Assembly (NCBI RefSeq): GCF_042680125.1
Contig: NZ_JBHTNY010000004.1
Reading direction: 5' to 3' (one strand)
DNA length: 64,000 nucleotides
Source of the DNA: Robinsoniella peoriensis
GTDB lineage: Bacteria; Bacillota; Clostridia; Lachnospirales; Lachnospiraceae
The position numbers were made by a program, and so were the translations under genes. Under the pieces are notes generated by a model. That model worked only from the letters and a program-made list of their open reading frames with translations. It was not told the origin of the DNA and searched no databases. Below are positions 16,078 to 24,924 of the stretch, one piece after another; the first letter of the stretch is position 1; every line of letters begins with the position of its first letter.

Positions 16078-16716
16078 ATGAAAATAGCATTAATCAATGA
16101 AAACAGCCAGGCAGCAAAAAATGCCATGATTTGCGATACCTTAAAAAAAGTTACAGAACCTATGGGACATGAAGTTTATAATTATGGGATGTACAGTGAC
16201 AAGGATCCACATCAGCTGACATATGTGCAGAATGGTATTCTTGCAGCAGTTTTGTTAAATTCAGGAGCAGCAGATTATGTAATTACAGGCTGTGGAACGG
16301 GAGAAGGCGCAATGCTGGCATGCAATGCATTTCCAGGCGTACTTTGCGGACATATCGTGGATGTTTCCGATGCATATATGTTTGCACAGATCAATGACGG
16401 AAATGCCATTGCGCTGCCATTTGCAAAAGGCTTTGGCTGGGGGGCGGAATTAAATCTCCAGTATATTTTTGAAAAATTATTCGAAGGGGAAAGCGGACAG
16501 GGCTACCCAAGAGAGCGTGCGGTACCGGAACAGCGGAATAAAAAAATTCTGGATGAAGTTAAAAAGGTCACTCATACCGGTATGACAGACATTCTTAAGA
16601 ATCTGGATCAGGAGTTAGTAAAAGGCGCTTTAAGCGGAGATAAATTCCAGGAATATTTCTTTGCAAACTGCAAGTGTGATAAAATCGCAGATTGTGTAAA
16701 GACAATTCTGGCATAA
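16078..16716 (+). CDS. RpiB/LacAB-family sugar isomerase, possibly DhuI-type uronate isomerase
   Basis: A 212-residue RpiB/LacA/LacB-fold isomerase. The N-terminal half has the family core: MKIALINENSQAAKN, ADYVITGCGTGEGAML and GHIVDVSDAYMFAQIN. It is longer than RpiB (about 150) and carries an extra C-terminal region of about 60 residues. From memory, streptococcal DhuI, which isomerises the same 4-deoxyuronate as KduI, is a member of this fold with about this length. The location next to kduI and kduD therefore makes a DhuI-like activity more likely than ribose-5-phosphate isomerisation. Assignment by context; not proven. Confidence 0.7.
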   Translation: MKIALINENSQAAKNAMICDTLKKVTEPMGHEVYNYGMYSDKDPHQLTYVQNGILAAVLLNSGAADYVITGCGTGEGAMLACNAFPGVLCGHIVDVSDAYMFAQINDGNAIALPFAKGFGWGAELNLQYIFEKLFEGESGQGYPRERAVPEQRNKKILDEVKKVTHTGMTDILKNLDQELVKGALSGDKFQEYFFANCKCDKIADCVKTILA

Positions 16717-16732
16717 CAAAAGGAGCAGCAAT

Positions 16733-17518
16733 ATGCTAAGTATTAAAGTATTGGACAGGGATGATAAAACAATAGCAGTCAGCCGGGGAGAAGAGGAAGT
16801 GAACCTGGTGTGTGCAAGAGAGTACAGGGAAGGCGACCGTATTATCCTGGAAGTGGATTGTGAACAGGGATATCTGTGGCTGCAGGTGGATGATGCTCTC
16901 GGCAAGTCCCTGGTGTACGTGACGGGAAATGTGGCATTCACTATTCCGTTCGGGGAAAAAAGAATCAGCTATTCACCAAAAGCATTTTACGGAACAAAGC
17001 ACCTGATTACAGCCAGAACTGCAAAAGATTATGAGGTTAAAGCTTATCGCAATCTGGCATATAATATTAATGACCAGCATGGGGATACCAATTGTTATCC
17101 TCATGCCACGGCTAACGTGGAGACCAGAGGGGAGGCTGTTTTTGCAGCCAGAAACGCAATTGATGGAGTGACGGTAAACAGCAGTCATGGGGAATGGCCC
17201 TATGAGTCCTGGGGAATCAACAGACAGGATGATGCGGTTATGAGAATTGATTTTGGACGTACTGTAGAGGTTGATCAGGTGGTGCTTTACACCAGAGCGG
17301 ACTTCCCCCATGATAACTGGTGGAAAAAAGCAGTCCTCACTTTCTCAGATGGAAGTACTCTGGAATTAGACATGAAAAAAAGCGCTTTGCCCCATATAAA
17401 AGCTTTCGAGAAAAAACAGATTAACTGGGTTGAAATCAGCCAGTTAATAAAATCAAAAGAGCCATCGCCATTTCCGGCGCTGACCCAGATGGAAGTATAC
17501 GGTACAGACCTTCTATAA
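16733..17518 (+). CDS. Discoidin-like (F5/8 type C) carbohydrate-binding protein of the kdu operon
   Basis: A 261-residue protein without signal peptide or membrane segment. The C-terminal half (about residues 105-260) looks like a galactose-binding/discoidin sandwich: ATANVETRGEAVFAARNAIDG, ESWGINRQDDAVMRIDFG, VDQVVLYTRADFPHDNWW and LTQMEVYGTDL. The N-terminal 100 residues form a separate beta-rich region of unknown type. A cytoplasmic protein with such a domain is unusual; I do not know its function. It starts 16 bases after the isomerase gene behind AAGGAG and is clearly the last gene of the kdu operon. Its stop overlaps that of the convergent gene. Confidence 0.7.
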   Translation: MLSIKVLDRDDKTIAVSRGEEEVNLVCAREYREGDRIILEVDCEQGYLWLQVDDALGKSLVYVTGNVAFTIPFGEKRISYSPKAFYGTKHLITARTAKDYEVKAYRNLAYNINDQHGDTNCYPHATANVETRGEAVFAARNAIDGVTVNSSHGEWPYESWGINRQDDAVMRIDFGRTVEVDQVVLYTRADFPHDNWWKKAVLTFSDGSTLELDMKKSALPHIKAFEKKQINWVEISQLIKSKEPSPFPALTQMEVYGTDLL

Positions 17519-18061
17519 TAGCCTGCCCGCATAAGCAGAAGGCGTCTTGCCGGTCTCATTTTTGAAAACCCGGCTGAAATACCTGGCGTCCTCATAGCCT
17601 GCGGCGGCAGCTATGGATTTAATATCTGCATCGATGTCTTTTTTTAAAAGCTGCTTTGCATGTTCCATGCGAAGATTAGTCATATACTGCAGCGGCGAAA
17701 TGCCGCTGTTTTTTTTGTATATACGGTTAATATAAGAAGAAGTATAGCCAAAGCGTTCGGACAGGTCATTTAGTGAAATCTTACAGTTGAAATTATCTTC
17801 AATATATTTTTTCAGATTCTCATAAAGGGAGTCTGCATTCATCCCCGGGGTATGTTGCCGGATGATTTCCATTAGCGATGAAGAGACGTCTGCACAGAGA
17901 GCCTCCGGGTCTTTGTATGTATAGAACCTGCATAGTATCTGTGACATATAATTCCGGCATATATTTTCTTCTACGTGAAATAAGGATGGAAGCGCATGAT
18001 AAATTTCATACAAAAAGGCATCTTCCGTTACAATTACGGTTATTGTCGCATTCGTACTCAT
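17513..18061 (-). CDS. Short AraC-type regulator without receiver domain, partner of the adjacent kinase
   Basis: A 182-residue protein with two AraC helix-turn-helix motifs in its C-terminal 100 residues (LNDLSERFGYTSSYINRIYK; IKSIAAAAGYEDARYFSRVF). Residues 50-80 resemble the linker that precedes the DNA-binding domain in YesN-type response regulators, but the N-terminal receiver with its phospho-accepting Asp is absent. It starts at an ATG with an excellent AGGAGGG site, located inside the 3' end of the kinase gene, which it overlaps by 56 bases in another frame. It may be a truncated response regulator or a genuinely receiver-less partner. Confidence 0.75.
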   Translation of the reverse strand: MSTNATITVIVTEDAFLYEIYHALPSLFHVEENICRNYMSQILCRFYTYKDPEALCADVSSSLMEIIRQHTPGMNADSLYENLKKYIEDNFNCKISLNDLSERFGYTSSYINRIYKKNSGISPLQYMTNLRMEHAKQLLKKDIDADIKSIAAAAGYEDARYFSRVFKNETGKTPSAYAGRLL

Positions 18062-19841
18062 TTATATTCCCTCCTATTTTAATGAAAGCTCCCTGGTCTG
18101 TATTTTTGATCTCAAATACAAACAGATTGCTGTAAAACAGCTTTAGCCGCAGATATATATTGGCGATACCCATCCCGTTTATTGTCAGTTCGGGATAATT
18201 TTCTTCTTTGTTCAGGCTTTCGATTTTCTGATTTACCTGGTTGATTGCCTCATCCGTAAATCCGTTCCCGTTATCGCTGATTTCGGTATACCAGTAATTT
18301 TCTTCCAGCCAGGAATGAATCTTTATCTGCAGTGTTTTTCCGTCCTCTCTGGAATATTTTACACTGTTTTCTACCAATGGCTGAATAATCAGGCGGGGGA
18401 TAGGCAGAAAGCAGAGCCCCGGTTCAATGTGATAATCAAAGGAAATTTTGTCACCAAACCGGATAGACATCAGGTCAGTGTAATTGCGCGTATGTTTTAA
18501 TTCCTGTTCAAAGGTCGTGTTTTTGGAATAATCTTCGGTTATATAACGCAGCATCTGAGTTAGCTTGATACACATATCAGCTACCTGCATATCATCGTGC
18601 TCTTCCGCCATAATGGAGATAATAGTCAGGGAGTTGTATAGAAAATGTGAATCCATCTGTGCCTGCAGTGCCATAATCTGAGCGTGGACAGATAAAGTCT
18701 TGGATTTTACAATATCGTCCAGGGATTCTTTTAAACGGACCTGCATCCGGTTATATGCATCGCTTAACAGTTCCAGTTCATTTAAGTTGCTGTCGGGCAC
18801 ATAGGCGGATTCTTCTGAAATGGAGTCCAGTTCCAGATGGGAGATGCTGTCTTTTAAGCGTATGATGGGTCTGGTAATACTCTGGGCTACCCGGTAAGAT
18901 ATTGTCGTCAGCAGTAAAAGTGACACGGCTGCAATCAGGATACCAATGTTACGGTAAAAATGCTGATTGGTGAGGATATAAGAATCGGGAGTAATCAAAA
19001 GGGTAGTGAATCCCGTGAAATCAGAAGTATGTGTAGTAACAATCTCACGTTCTTTCGTATTTGGATTTATAAAGCTGGTTTCATTTTTGAAATCCAGTGA
19101 AATATAATGGTTAAGCAGCTTCTGATCCAGGTCATAGGGATAGATTAACTTTTTGTTTTTATCAAATATCAGAACTGTTTCCGCATGACGGTTAAAAGAA
19201 TAAATGGTGTCAGAAATTACCCGGTCCAGTGTATTGTAATTAATCTGTATTTCTATGACGGCCTTTGGGATAGTCAATGCATAACGTCCAAAGCAGCGGA
19301 GCATGGAAATGGTGTGGACATCCTTGTCAATCTTATAAATGGTACCGCTGTCGGTAGGCATTATATTTTTTGCCCCATTTAAGTCAATGGTAGGCTGTAT
19401 TAAATCTTGTTTTATGCTGGAAGTAAGTTCATAAGGCTGATAGTCATAGCGCTGGCCAAATGTAATCAGATGATTATCTTCCAGATTCAGGATATTCATG
19501 TGGAAAAACTCAAAATCATAACCGCATATTGTGTAAATGGTATTCTGAAATGCCCGGTCAAATGCCAGTTTGCGCCGGGAAGCATTTTCAAAAACATATT
19601 CCCGCACTACATCAGATTCCAGCATCTTCTTTTGGAGGACATTTATATTGTCAAAAGTCTGCTCAATCTGATGGGATATAATTTTTGTACTTTGCCTGGA
19701 GGTTGCCGTATAGTTTTTCACAAAAGTATTGTAAGAAACAAAATAATACAGAAAGCTGGTAAATAGAGTCAGTAATAAAATAATTGACCCATAGGATAAA
19801 AAAATCTTGGTTTTAATAGAAGAAAATAAGTTGGCCTTCAT
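18006..19841 (-). CDS. YesM-type sensor histidine kinase
   Basis: A 611-residue membrane kinase. An N-terminal transmembrane helix (about residues 12-35) is followed by a long extracellular sensor, a second helix near residue 280, a HAMP-like linker, the His_kinase box DSHFLYNSLTIISIM and an ATPase domain with QPLVENSVKYS and DNGNGF. I chose ATG 19841 (MKANLFSS) with GAGG upstream rather than an in-frame ATG at 19913. The C-terminus reads about 18 residues past the expected end, over the start of the short AraC gene. It is convergent with the kdu operon and may sense a uronide or related sugar. Confidence 0.88.
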   Translation of the reverse strand: MKANLFSSIKTKIFLSYGSIILLLTLFTSFLYYFVSYNTFVKNYTATSRQSTKIISHQIEQTFDNINVLQKKMLESDVVREYVFENASRRKLAFDRAFQNTIYTICGYDFEFFHMNILNLEDNHLITFGQRYDYQPYELTSSIKQDLIQPTIDLNGAKNIMPTDSGTIYKIDKDVHTISMLRCFGRYALTIPKAVIEIQINYNTLDRVISDTIYSFNRHAETVLIFDKNKKLIYPYDLDQKLLNHYISLDFKNETSFINPNTKEREIVTTHTSDFTGFTTLLITPDSYILTNQHFYRNIGILIAAVSLLLLTTISYRVAQSITRPIIRLKDSISHLELDSISEESAYVPDSNLNELELLSDAYNRMQVRLKESLDDIVKSKTLSVHAQIMALQAQMDSHFLYNSLTIISIMAEEHDDMQVADMCIKLTQMLRYITEDYSKNTTFEQELKHTRNYTDLMSIRFGDKISFDYHIEPGLCFLPIPRLIIQPLVENSVKYSREDGKTLQIKIHSWLEENYWYTEISDNGNGFTDEAINQVNQKIESLNKEENYPELTINGMGIANIYLRLKLFYSNLFVFEIKNTDQGAFIKIGGNINEYECDNNRNCNGRCLFV

Positions 19842-19972
19842 AAGGGTGTCCTCACTGTGTAAATTGTATAGTAAATATGTAAATATAATCTGCTCTTTGT
19901 TAATATAACACATAGAGACAAGGATGGAAAGAGAGAAAACGGTACTGATGGGTGGACAATCCGGACATATTA

Positions 19973-20000
19973 TTGACTTTTTTTAAAATACGCTTATAAT
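19973..20000 (+). promoter_or_regulatory. Promoter for the HD-domain gene
   Basis: TTGACT (19973-19978), 16 bases, TATAAT (19995-20000), about 40 bases before the start codon. Confidence 0.75.
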
Positions 20001-20041
20001 TACAACTAAATATTCTTTTATTGTATAAGGAGGGAAAACAG

Positions 20042-20620
20042 ATGCAGACAAAGGTAACCCGGGAAGAAGCACTGGAATTATTAAAAAAATATAATCAGGA
20101 ACCATTTCATATGGTTCACGCGCTCACGGTAGAAGGAGTAATGAGATGGTATGCCAAAGAACTGGGGTATGGAGACGAGGCAGATTTTTGGGGAATGGCA
20201 GGTTTGCTGCATGATATTGATTTTGAAAAATATCCGGAAGAACATTGTATAAAAGCACCGGATTTATTAAAGGAGATTGAGGCAGAGGAAGAGCTGATTC
20301 ATGCAATTTGCAGCCATGGTTATGGAATTGTGGTGGATGTAAAACCATTACATGAGATGGAAAAGGTACTGTTTGCTGCCGATGAACTGACAGGACTGAT
20401 TGGTGCGGCAGCGCGCATGCGTCCGTCTAAGAGTGTTATGGATATGGAAGTATCCAGCCTGAAAAAGAAATTTAAGGATAAGAAATTTGCTGCAGGCTGT
20501 TCCAGGGATATTATTAGAACAGGAGCAGAACAGCTGGGCTGGGATCTGGATAAGTTATTTGAAATGACAATTCTGGCAATGCGTAATTGTGAAAAAGAAG
20601 TTTGTGAAGAAATAAAATAA
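20042..20620 (+). CDS. HD-domain phosphohydrolase-like protein
   Basis: A 192-residue cytoplasmic protein of the HD superfamily. The metal residues are visible: HALTVEGVMR (first His), LLHDIDFEKYP (HD) and ELIHAICSHG. An ADELTG motif follows near residue 120. This small family, often labelled HDIG or HD hydrolase, acts on an unknown substrate, possibly a nucleotide. ATG 20042 follows AAGGAGGG; a longer frame from TTG 20021 would include that site and is rejected. A compact hairpin follows the gene. Confidence 0.85.
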   Translation: MQTKVTREEALELLKKYNQEPFHMVHALTVEGVMRWYAKELGYGDEADFWGMAGLLHDIDFEKYPEEHCIKAPDLLKEIEAEEELIHAICSHGYGIVVDVKPLHEMEKVLFAADELTGLIGAAARMRPSKSVMDMEVSSLKKKFKDKKFAAGCSRDIIRTGAEQLGWDLDKLFEMTILAMRNCEKEVCEEIK

Positions 20621-20631
20621 ATTTCTTTCCT

Positions 20632-20657
20632 GGCTGCCCCGGCAGCGGGGCTTTATT
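20632..20657 (+). terminator. Terminator after the HD-domain gene
   Basis: GCCCC (20636-20640), GGCAGC loop, GGGGC (20647-20651), then TTTATT. The stem is short but GC-rich. Confidence 0.6.
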
Positions 20658-20984
20658 GGAACGTCAGATGCAAACTTTACGAATTTTGCAGTAAAATGCA
20701 CCAGGATTTATATGCTTGGAATTTTTACAGCCGGTTTTCAGGTCGTTTCCACCAGTTATTTTCAATCCACCGGGCAGCCCATGAAGGCATCTGTATTGTC
20801 CATGCTGCGGCAGTTAATTCTCCTGATCCCGTTTATCCTGATTATGCCTCTGTTTTTAGGATTGGATGGCATATTAATTGCAGGCCCGATGGCGGATATT
20901 ATTTCCGCATTGATCGTTGCTGTATTTGCAGTTCATGAGTTGAAAAAGCTGTCAAAGAGCTGCGCAACTAACCCCGCAATTTAA
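20652..20984 (+). pseudogene. C-terminal remnant of a MATE transporter
   Basis: An open frame running from about 20652 to the stop at 20984 encodes about 110 residues that match the last quarter of a MATE transporter: FIGTSDANFTNFAVKC, TRIYMLGIFTAGFQVVSTS, YFQSTGQPMKA, then two hydrophobic helices and a charged tail. The N-terminal three quarters of the protein and any ribosome binding site are missing. The fragment begins right after the terminator hairpin of the HD gene. It is probably a decayed gene left by a deletion. It is not derived from the MATE gene at 3284, whose C-terminus is different. Confidence 0.85.
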
Positions 20985-21004
20985 TAAATCTGTTACTCAA
21001 AAAT

Positions 21005-22897
21005 TTAGCATGAAGCGGAATCCAGATATATCATGGTTTTTTCAACATTAAAACTTGGCTGCAAATGCTCTACATATACACCTACAATCGCTCTTTTTTG
21101 ATTCAGATTCAGCCAGTCATATTTAAAAAGTCCCTGACTGCCGGACATTTTCAGCGTACCGTCCAGATAGACATCCAGGTCCTGATACTGCATCCGTATT
21201 CTGACTTTTGTGAAATATAGAGGAGCCTGTACATGGATATACATTCCTGATTCTAAAAAACTCATTACCTCTCCAGGATAGCTCTCTGTTTCTGTTTCAA
21301 CCGTTATTTTATGTCCGCTTTTTACCGTGGAGTAATCACTGCGGGGAGTATTTCCGATGTGATATGCAACCCGGATACAGATTACAATGCCCATAAAGTT
21401 ATAGATACTCCATACCAGATTAACGACGAAAGGAATAAGCGTTATATACCCCAGGTGGAGGAATAGACCTCCTGTAATCCAGGAAAACAGGGTAATTGCT
21501 GCAATTACCATATGAGGCAGGATTACCTGTGCCTGAAAATGGGAACGGTCATCTCTCATTTCTTTGGGTGTAACGGCAAAGTTTAAACTTGCACTGAAGA
21601 ATTCCCGTAAAACAGAGAGACACATGTGGGGTGCCATTGCTATTTCATAATAATGAGCCCACTTCAGACTTCTGGTATTGGATATCATAGCGTAGAAAGA
21701 CGTCATCTGACCAATAAAAAACGGCAGGAAGAAAGTCAGGATTCCTGCAAGATCCGCCTGCATTGCCAGTTTGGTCGTCAGAAGAAACCATATCGGGCAA
21801 AAGGTAAAGATCAATTTGGAGAATCCGGTATACCAGTAAATGTCTCCACCCAGATAAGCCAGCTTCTGCCAGTTGCTCAGACCCTTCATGCGCAGAGGGT
21901 GGTATTCTCTGGAAGTCTGGATATTTCCCCTGCACCACCGGTCTCTCTGGATCACAAGATCAGTATAAGTGGAGGCTGTGAGTCCCAGTACCAGCACCTC
22001 ATTAATAAAGACAGACTGGTAACCGGCAGCCTGTAAAAGCATGCCTACAGCCATATCTTCAGTGATCGTATTAGTAGGATACATACCAATGTCCATAATA
22101 CTATCCCTTCGAAAAACAGCATTTGTGCCTACGTGGAGGACTGCACCTACGGCAGCACGTGACTCCTGGATTTCGCGCATAAAAAAATCCTGTTCATTGG
22201 GAATTTCTCTTCCCAGATTACGCTGATACATGTCTTTGTTGTAATAGACTTGTGGTGTCTGTACAAAAGCTGTTTCGGCATCGGAAAAATAACCTACCGT
22301 ATGTTTCAGAAAGTTTTTAGAGCAAATCATATCCGCATCCAGGACCGCAAATAATTCTCCGGAAGAGTGCAGAAGAGCATTATTCAGGTTTCCTGCTTTA
22401 GCGCCTTCATTGGATCCCCGGGTCATATAGTTGACGCCGCAGCGGGCAGCCAGTCTTTTCATATACCTGCGCTGTCCGTCATCGCAGATGTAGATATTAA
22501 GATTATCCCTTGGATAGTCCAGATTAAGGGCTGCTAAAACCGTAGTTTCCACCAGATCTTCCCCTTCATTGTAAGTACAGATAAAGATATCAACTGTGGG
22601 GATATGGCCGCCAAAGTCGTCAAGTGACTTTTTCTTAAGTTTATATTTCCTGCTTAATAGCAGCTGGGATATGAGAAACTGGGCAATTCCCAGAAGCTCC
22701 CCGCCAAGCAGCAGCACTCCTAAACACAATTCCATAATACTTGCAGTTGGAATTACGGTCACTCTCCAGATAATATAGATAAAAGTAATCATAAAATTCC
22801 ACCAAACCAATATTCTGGAGCTGCATCTGTTTCGTTTAACTAGATAGGAAATTAGAAAAGAGCCGCCAACGGCAGCAAGGAAATATAAGAATCCCAT
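21005..22897 (-). CDS. Cellulose-synthase-like family 2 glycosyltransferase
   Basis: A 630-residue membrane processive glycosyltransferase of the BcsA type. After two or three N-terminal helices come the GT2 motifs: FICTYNEGEDL, CDDGQR, LDADM (DxD), TEDMAVGM and QRDRWCRGN. Four to five membrane helices follow, with a VTPKE motif between them. The last 100 residues are beta-rich and could be a PilZ-like domain, but I do not see the full RxxxR/DxSxxG signature. It likely makes a beta-linked exopolysaccharide. No bcsB or other export partner is nearby. GAGGTG precedes ATG 22897. Confidence 0.85.
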   Translation of the reverse strand: MGFLYFLAAVGGSFLISYLVKRNRCSSRILVWWNFMITFIYIIWRVTVIPTASIMELCLGVLLLGGELLGIAQFLISQLLLSRKYKLKKKSLDDFGGHIPTVDIFICTYNEGEDLVETTVLAALNLDYPRDNLNIYICDDGQRRYMKRLAARCGVNYMTRGSNEGAKAGNLNNALLHSSGELFAVLDADMICSKNFLKHTVGYFSDAETAFVQTPQVYYNKDMYQRNLGREIPNEQDFFMREIQESRAAVGAVLHVGTNAVFRRDSIMDIGMYPTNTITEDMAVGMLLQAAGYQSVFINEVLVLGLTASTYTDLVIQRDRWCRGNIQTSREYHPLRMKGLSNWQKLAYLGGDIYWYTGFSKLIFTFCPIWFLLTTKLAMQADLAGILTFFLPFFIGQMTSFYAMISNTRSLKWAHYYEIAMAPHMCLSVLREFFSASLNFAVTPKEMRDDRSHFQAQVILPHMVIAAITLFSWITGGLFLHLGYITLIPFVVNLVWSIYNFMGIVICIRVAYHIGNTPRSDYSTVKSGHKITVETETESYPGEVMSFLESGMYIHVQAPLYFTKVRIRMQYQDLDVYLDGTLKMSGSQGLFKYDWLNLNQKRAIVGVYVEHLQPSFNVEKTMIYLDSASC

Positions 22898-23096
22898 TTA
22901 TGAATACACCTCGTTTGGTTTTATTGATTTATTGCAGTCATTTACCTTATAGTATTACTTGGATTTTGGGAAAGTATGCAGACCTTTTTACACGATCCCA
23001 ATGTATCACTATATTTTATGTACAAATGGTACAGACTTATGGTAAAATATTCCCCATAAGACCATGAACATTCATAACAGGAAATGGGGAGGTTAA

Positions 23097-24911
23097 GTGA
23101 AGATCTTACACAAAGCGGTAAAATGGTTTGGATCACAGGGGATTGCCAAGAAAATTCTCATTGTTCTTTTGGTAGTTTCCATTATTCCAATTTTATGTAT
23201 ACAGTTCATTTCTTACAAAATCAGTACGTCTACCATTAAGGCGCAGACGGGTGAACTTATACTGGCAAATCTGGAACAGTCGGCAAACAGTGTGGAAAAT
23301 TTTCTGGAAACTTATGATAAGTTAATTATGAATATTTATACGGACAGTGATTATGTTACCTATCTTAAACCCATTAATACATGGGATTCCGGAGAATTTT
23401 ATGCTGCAAAGCATGAGCTGGTAAACCGTCTGCAGAATATTTCATATGTAAATCCGGATATTTTGGGAATTGCGATTGTTGGATTATATGGGGATACCGT
23501 GTTTTATGACAGCGTAACGGCTTCCGGAAATGAGAACTTCTGTTTCGAAGGAGATAAAATGAGGTATAGTCCGCTGTTTCAGGAATCCATGGAGGAAAAG
23601 CACACGATTTATTCGAAAAGCTATCATAAAATGGATTCGGAATATGGGGAAAAGAACTATCTGTATATTGCCCATCAGCTTACGGATTTTAACAGTTATG
23701 GAGAAGGACCGATTGGAAGTATCATTATCTGCGTGGATGAGGCAGCTTTCGGAGAGGTGTATGCCCAGGGAAATCATACGGAGTCAAATGTTACTTTTGT
23801 AGTGAATAAAAACGGCGATATTATTTCTTATCCGGAAAAGGCTTATGTGGGAGCTAATATTTTTGAGGATGAAAAGGATGAGGACAATATCGGTCAGGCG
23901 TCAAAAGAGTATATTCAGAAAATTAAATATGAATCCAAAAAGAAACTGGAAGTCAATTTTAAAAGTATCCGGGACGGTGAATTCTATATTGTCAATGTGC
24001 AGGATTTGAATTACACCTTATCCAATGTGTGGTATATATCCGTTTTGATTATTTTAATCGGACTTTTGGTAGGAATTCTGTGTATGCTGATAGCCATTTC
24101 CTTTTCGGATATGACGGATAAATCAGTAAAAAAAATACTCCATGGGATGAATAAGGCATATAAAGGGGATTATGATGTCCGGATAGAGATGGAGGGAAAT
24201 GATGAATTTGCCCAGATCTCCGAGCATTTTAATCACATGATCCAGAAAATCAAGAAATCCAATGCGATGGAGAAGGAAGCGATTGTCCGGGAAAAGAATG
24301 CGGAGATAAAATCACTGGAGGCACAGATCAATCCGCATTTCTTATATAACACGCTGGATACCATCAATTGGATGGCGATTGCCCACGAAGAGTTTACCAT
24401 CAGCCGTATGCTTACAAGTCTTGCAGTGATACTGCGTTACAGCGTCCATAAGAGCAATGAGATCGTGGAACTGAGCAATGAGCTGGAATATCTGAAGAAA
24501 TATGTTTATTTACAGCAGCAGCGTTTTGATTATTCTTTTCAGTGCATTCTTCATGTGGAAGAAGAAGTTCTGAATTGTAAAATACATAAGCTTTTAATAC
24601 AGCCGCTGATTGAAAATACGATAGTTCATGGATTCCCGGGCAACACGGGATTTGATGAGATCAATCTTAGGATTCACAGGATTGATGATACGAATATAGA
24701 AATTGTAGTAGAAGACAATGGAAAAGGCATGGAACCGGAACTTGCAGAATTCTTTAATCACTTTGATTATCGCAAAGAGAGGATTGAATCCAGCATAGGA
24801 GTCCGTAATGTAATTACCAGAGTGAAACTCTATTATGGAGAATCGGGACATTTTCATGTTGTTTCCAGTGAAAACGGCACATCGGTAACGATTACAATTC
24901 CATATGAGTAG
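23097..24911 (+). CDS. YesM-type sensor histidine kinase of the mannoside module
   Basis: A 604-residue membrane kinase. Transmembrane helices lie at about residues 18-42 and 306-332, flanking an extracellular Cache-like sensor. HAMP follows (MNKAYKGDYDVRIEMEGNDE), then the phospho-acceptor box QINPHFLYNTLDTINWM and ATPase motifs QPLIENTIVHGF and VEDNGKGM. The start is GTG 23097 behind GGGGAGG. The 3' end leads straight into the response regulator. With the following binding protein it forms a probable three-part sugar sensor for the transporter and GH38 enzyme downstream. Confidence 0.93.
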   Translation: MKILHKAVKWFGSQGIAKKILIVLLVVSIIPILCIQFISYKISTSTIKAQTGELILANLEQSANSVENFLETYDKLIMNIYTDSDYVTYLKPINTWDSGEFYAAKHELVNRLQNISYVNPDILGIAIVGLYGDTVFYDSVTASGNENFCFEGDKMRYSPLFQESMEEKHTIYSKSYHKMDSEYGEKNYLYIAHQLTDFNSYGEGPIGSIIICVDEAAFGEVYAQGNHTESNVTFVVNKNGDIISYPEKAYVGANIFEDEKDEDNIGQASKEYIQKIKYESKKKLEVNFKSIRDGEFYIVNVQDLNYTLSNVWYISVLIILIGLLVGILCMLIAISFSDMTDKSVKKILHGMNKAYKGDYDVRIEMEGNDEFAQISEHFNHMIQKIKKSNAMEKEAIVREKNAEIKSLEAQINPHFLYNTLDTINWMAIAHEEFTISRMLTSLAVILRYSVHKSNEIVELSNELEYLKKYVYLQQQRFDYSFQCILHVEEEVLNCKIHKLLIQPLIENTIVHGFPGNTGFDEINLRIHRIDDTNIEIVVEDNGKGMEPELAEFFNHFDYRKERIESSIGVRNVITRVKLYYGESGHFHVVSSENGTSVTITIPYE

Positions 24912-24924
24912 GGAGGATGAGAGT

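Noticed and set aside
21626..22036. Open frame on the plus strand inside the GT2 gene
   Set aside because: Shadow of a clear glycosyltransferase gene on the other strand.
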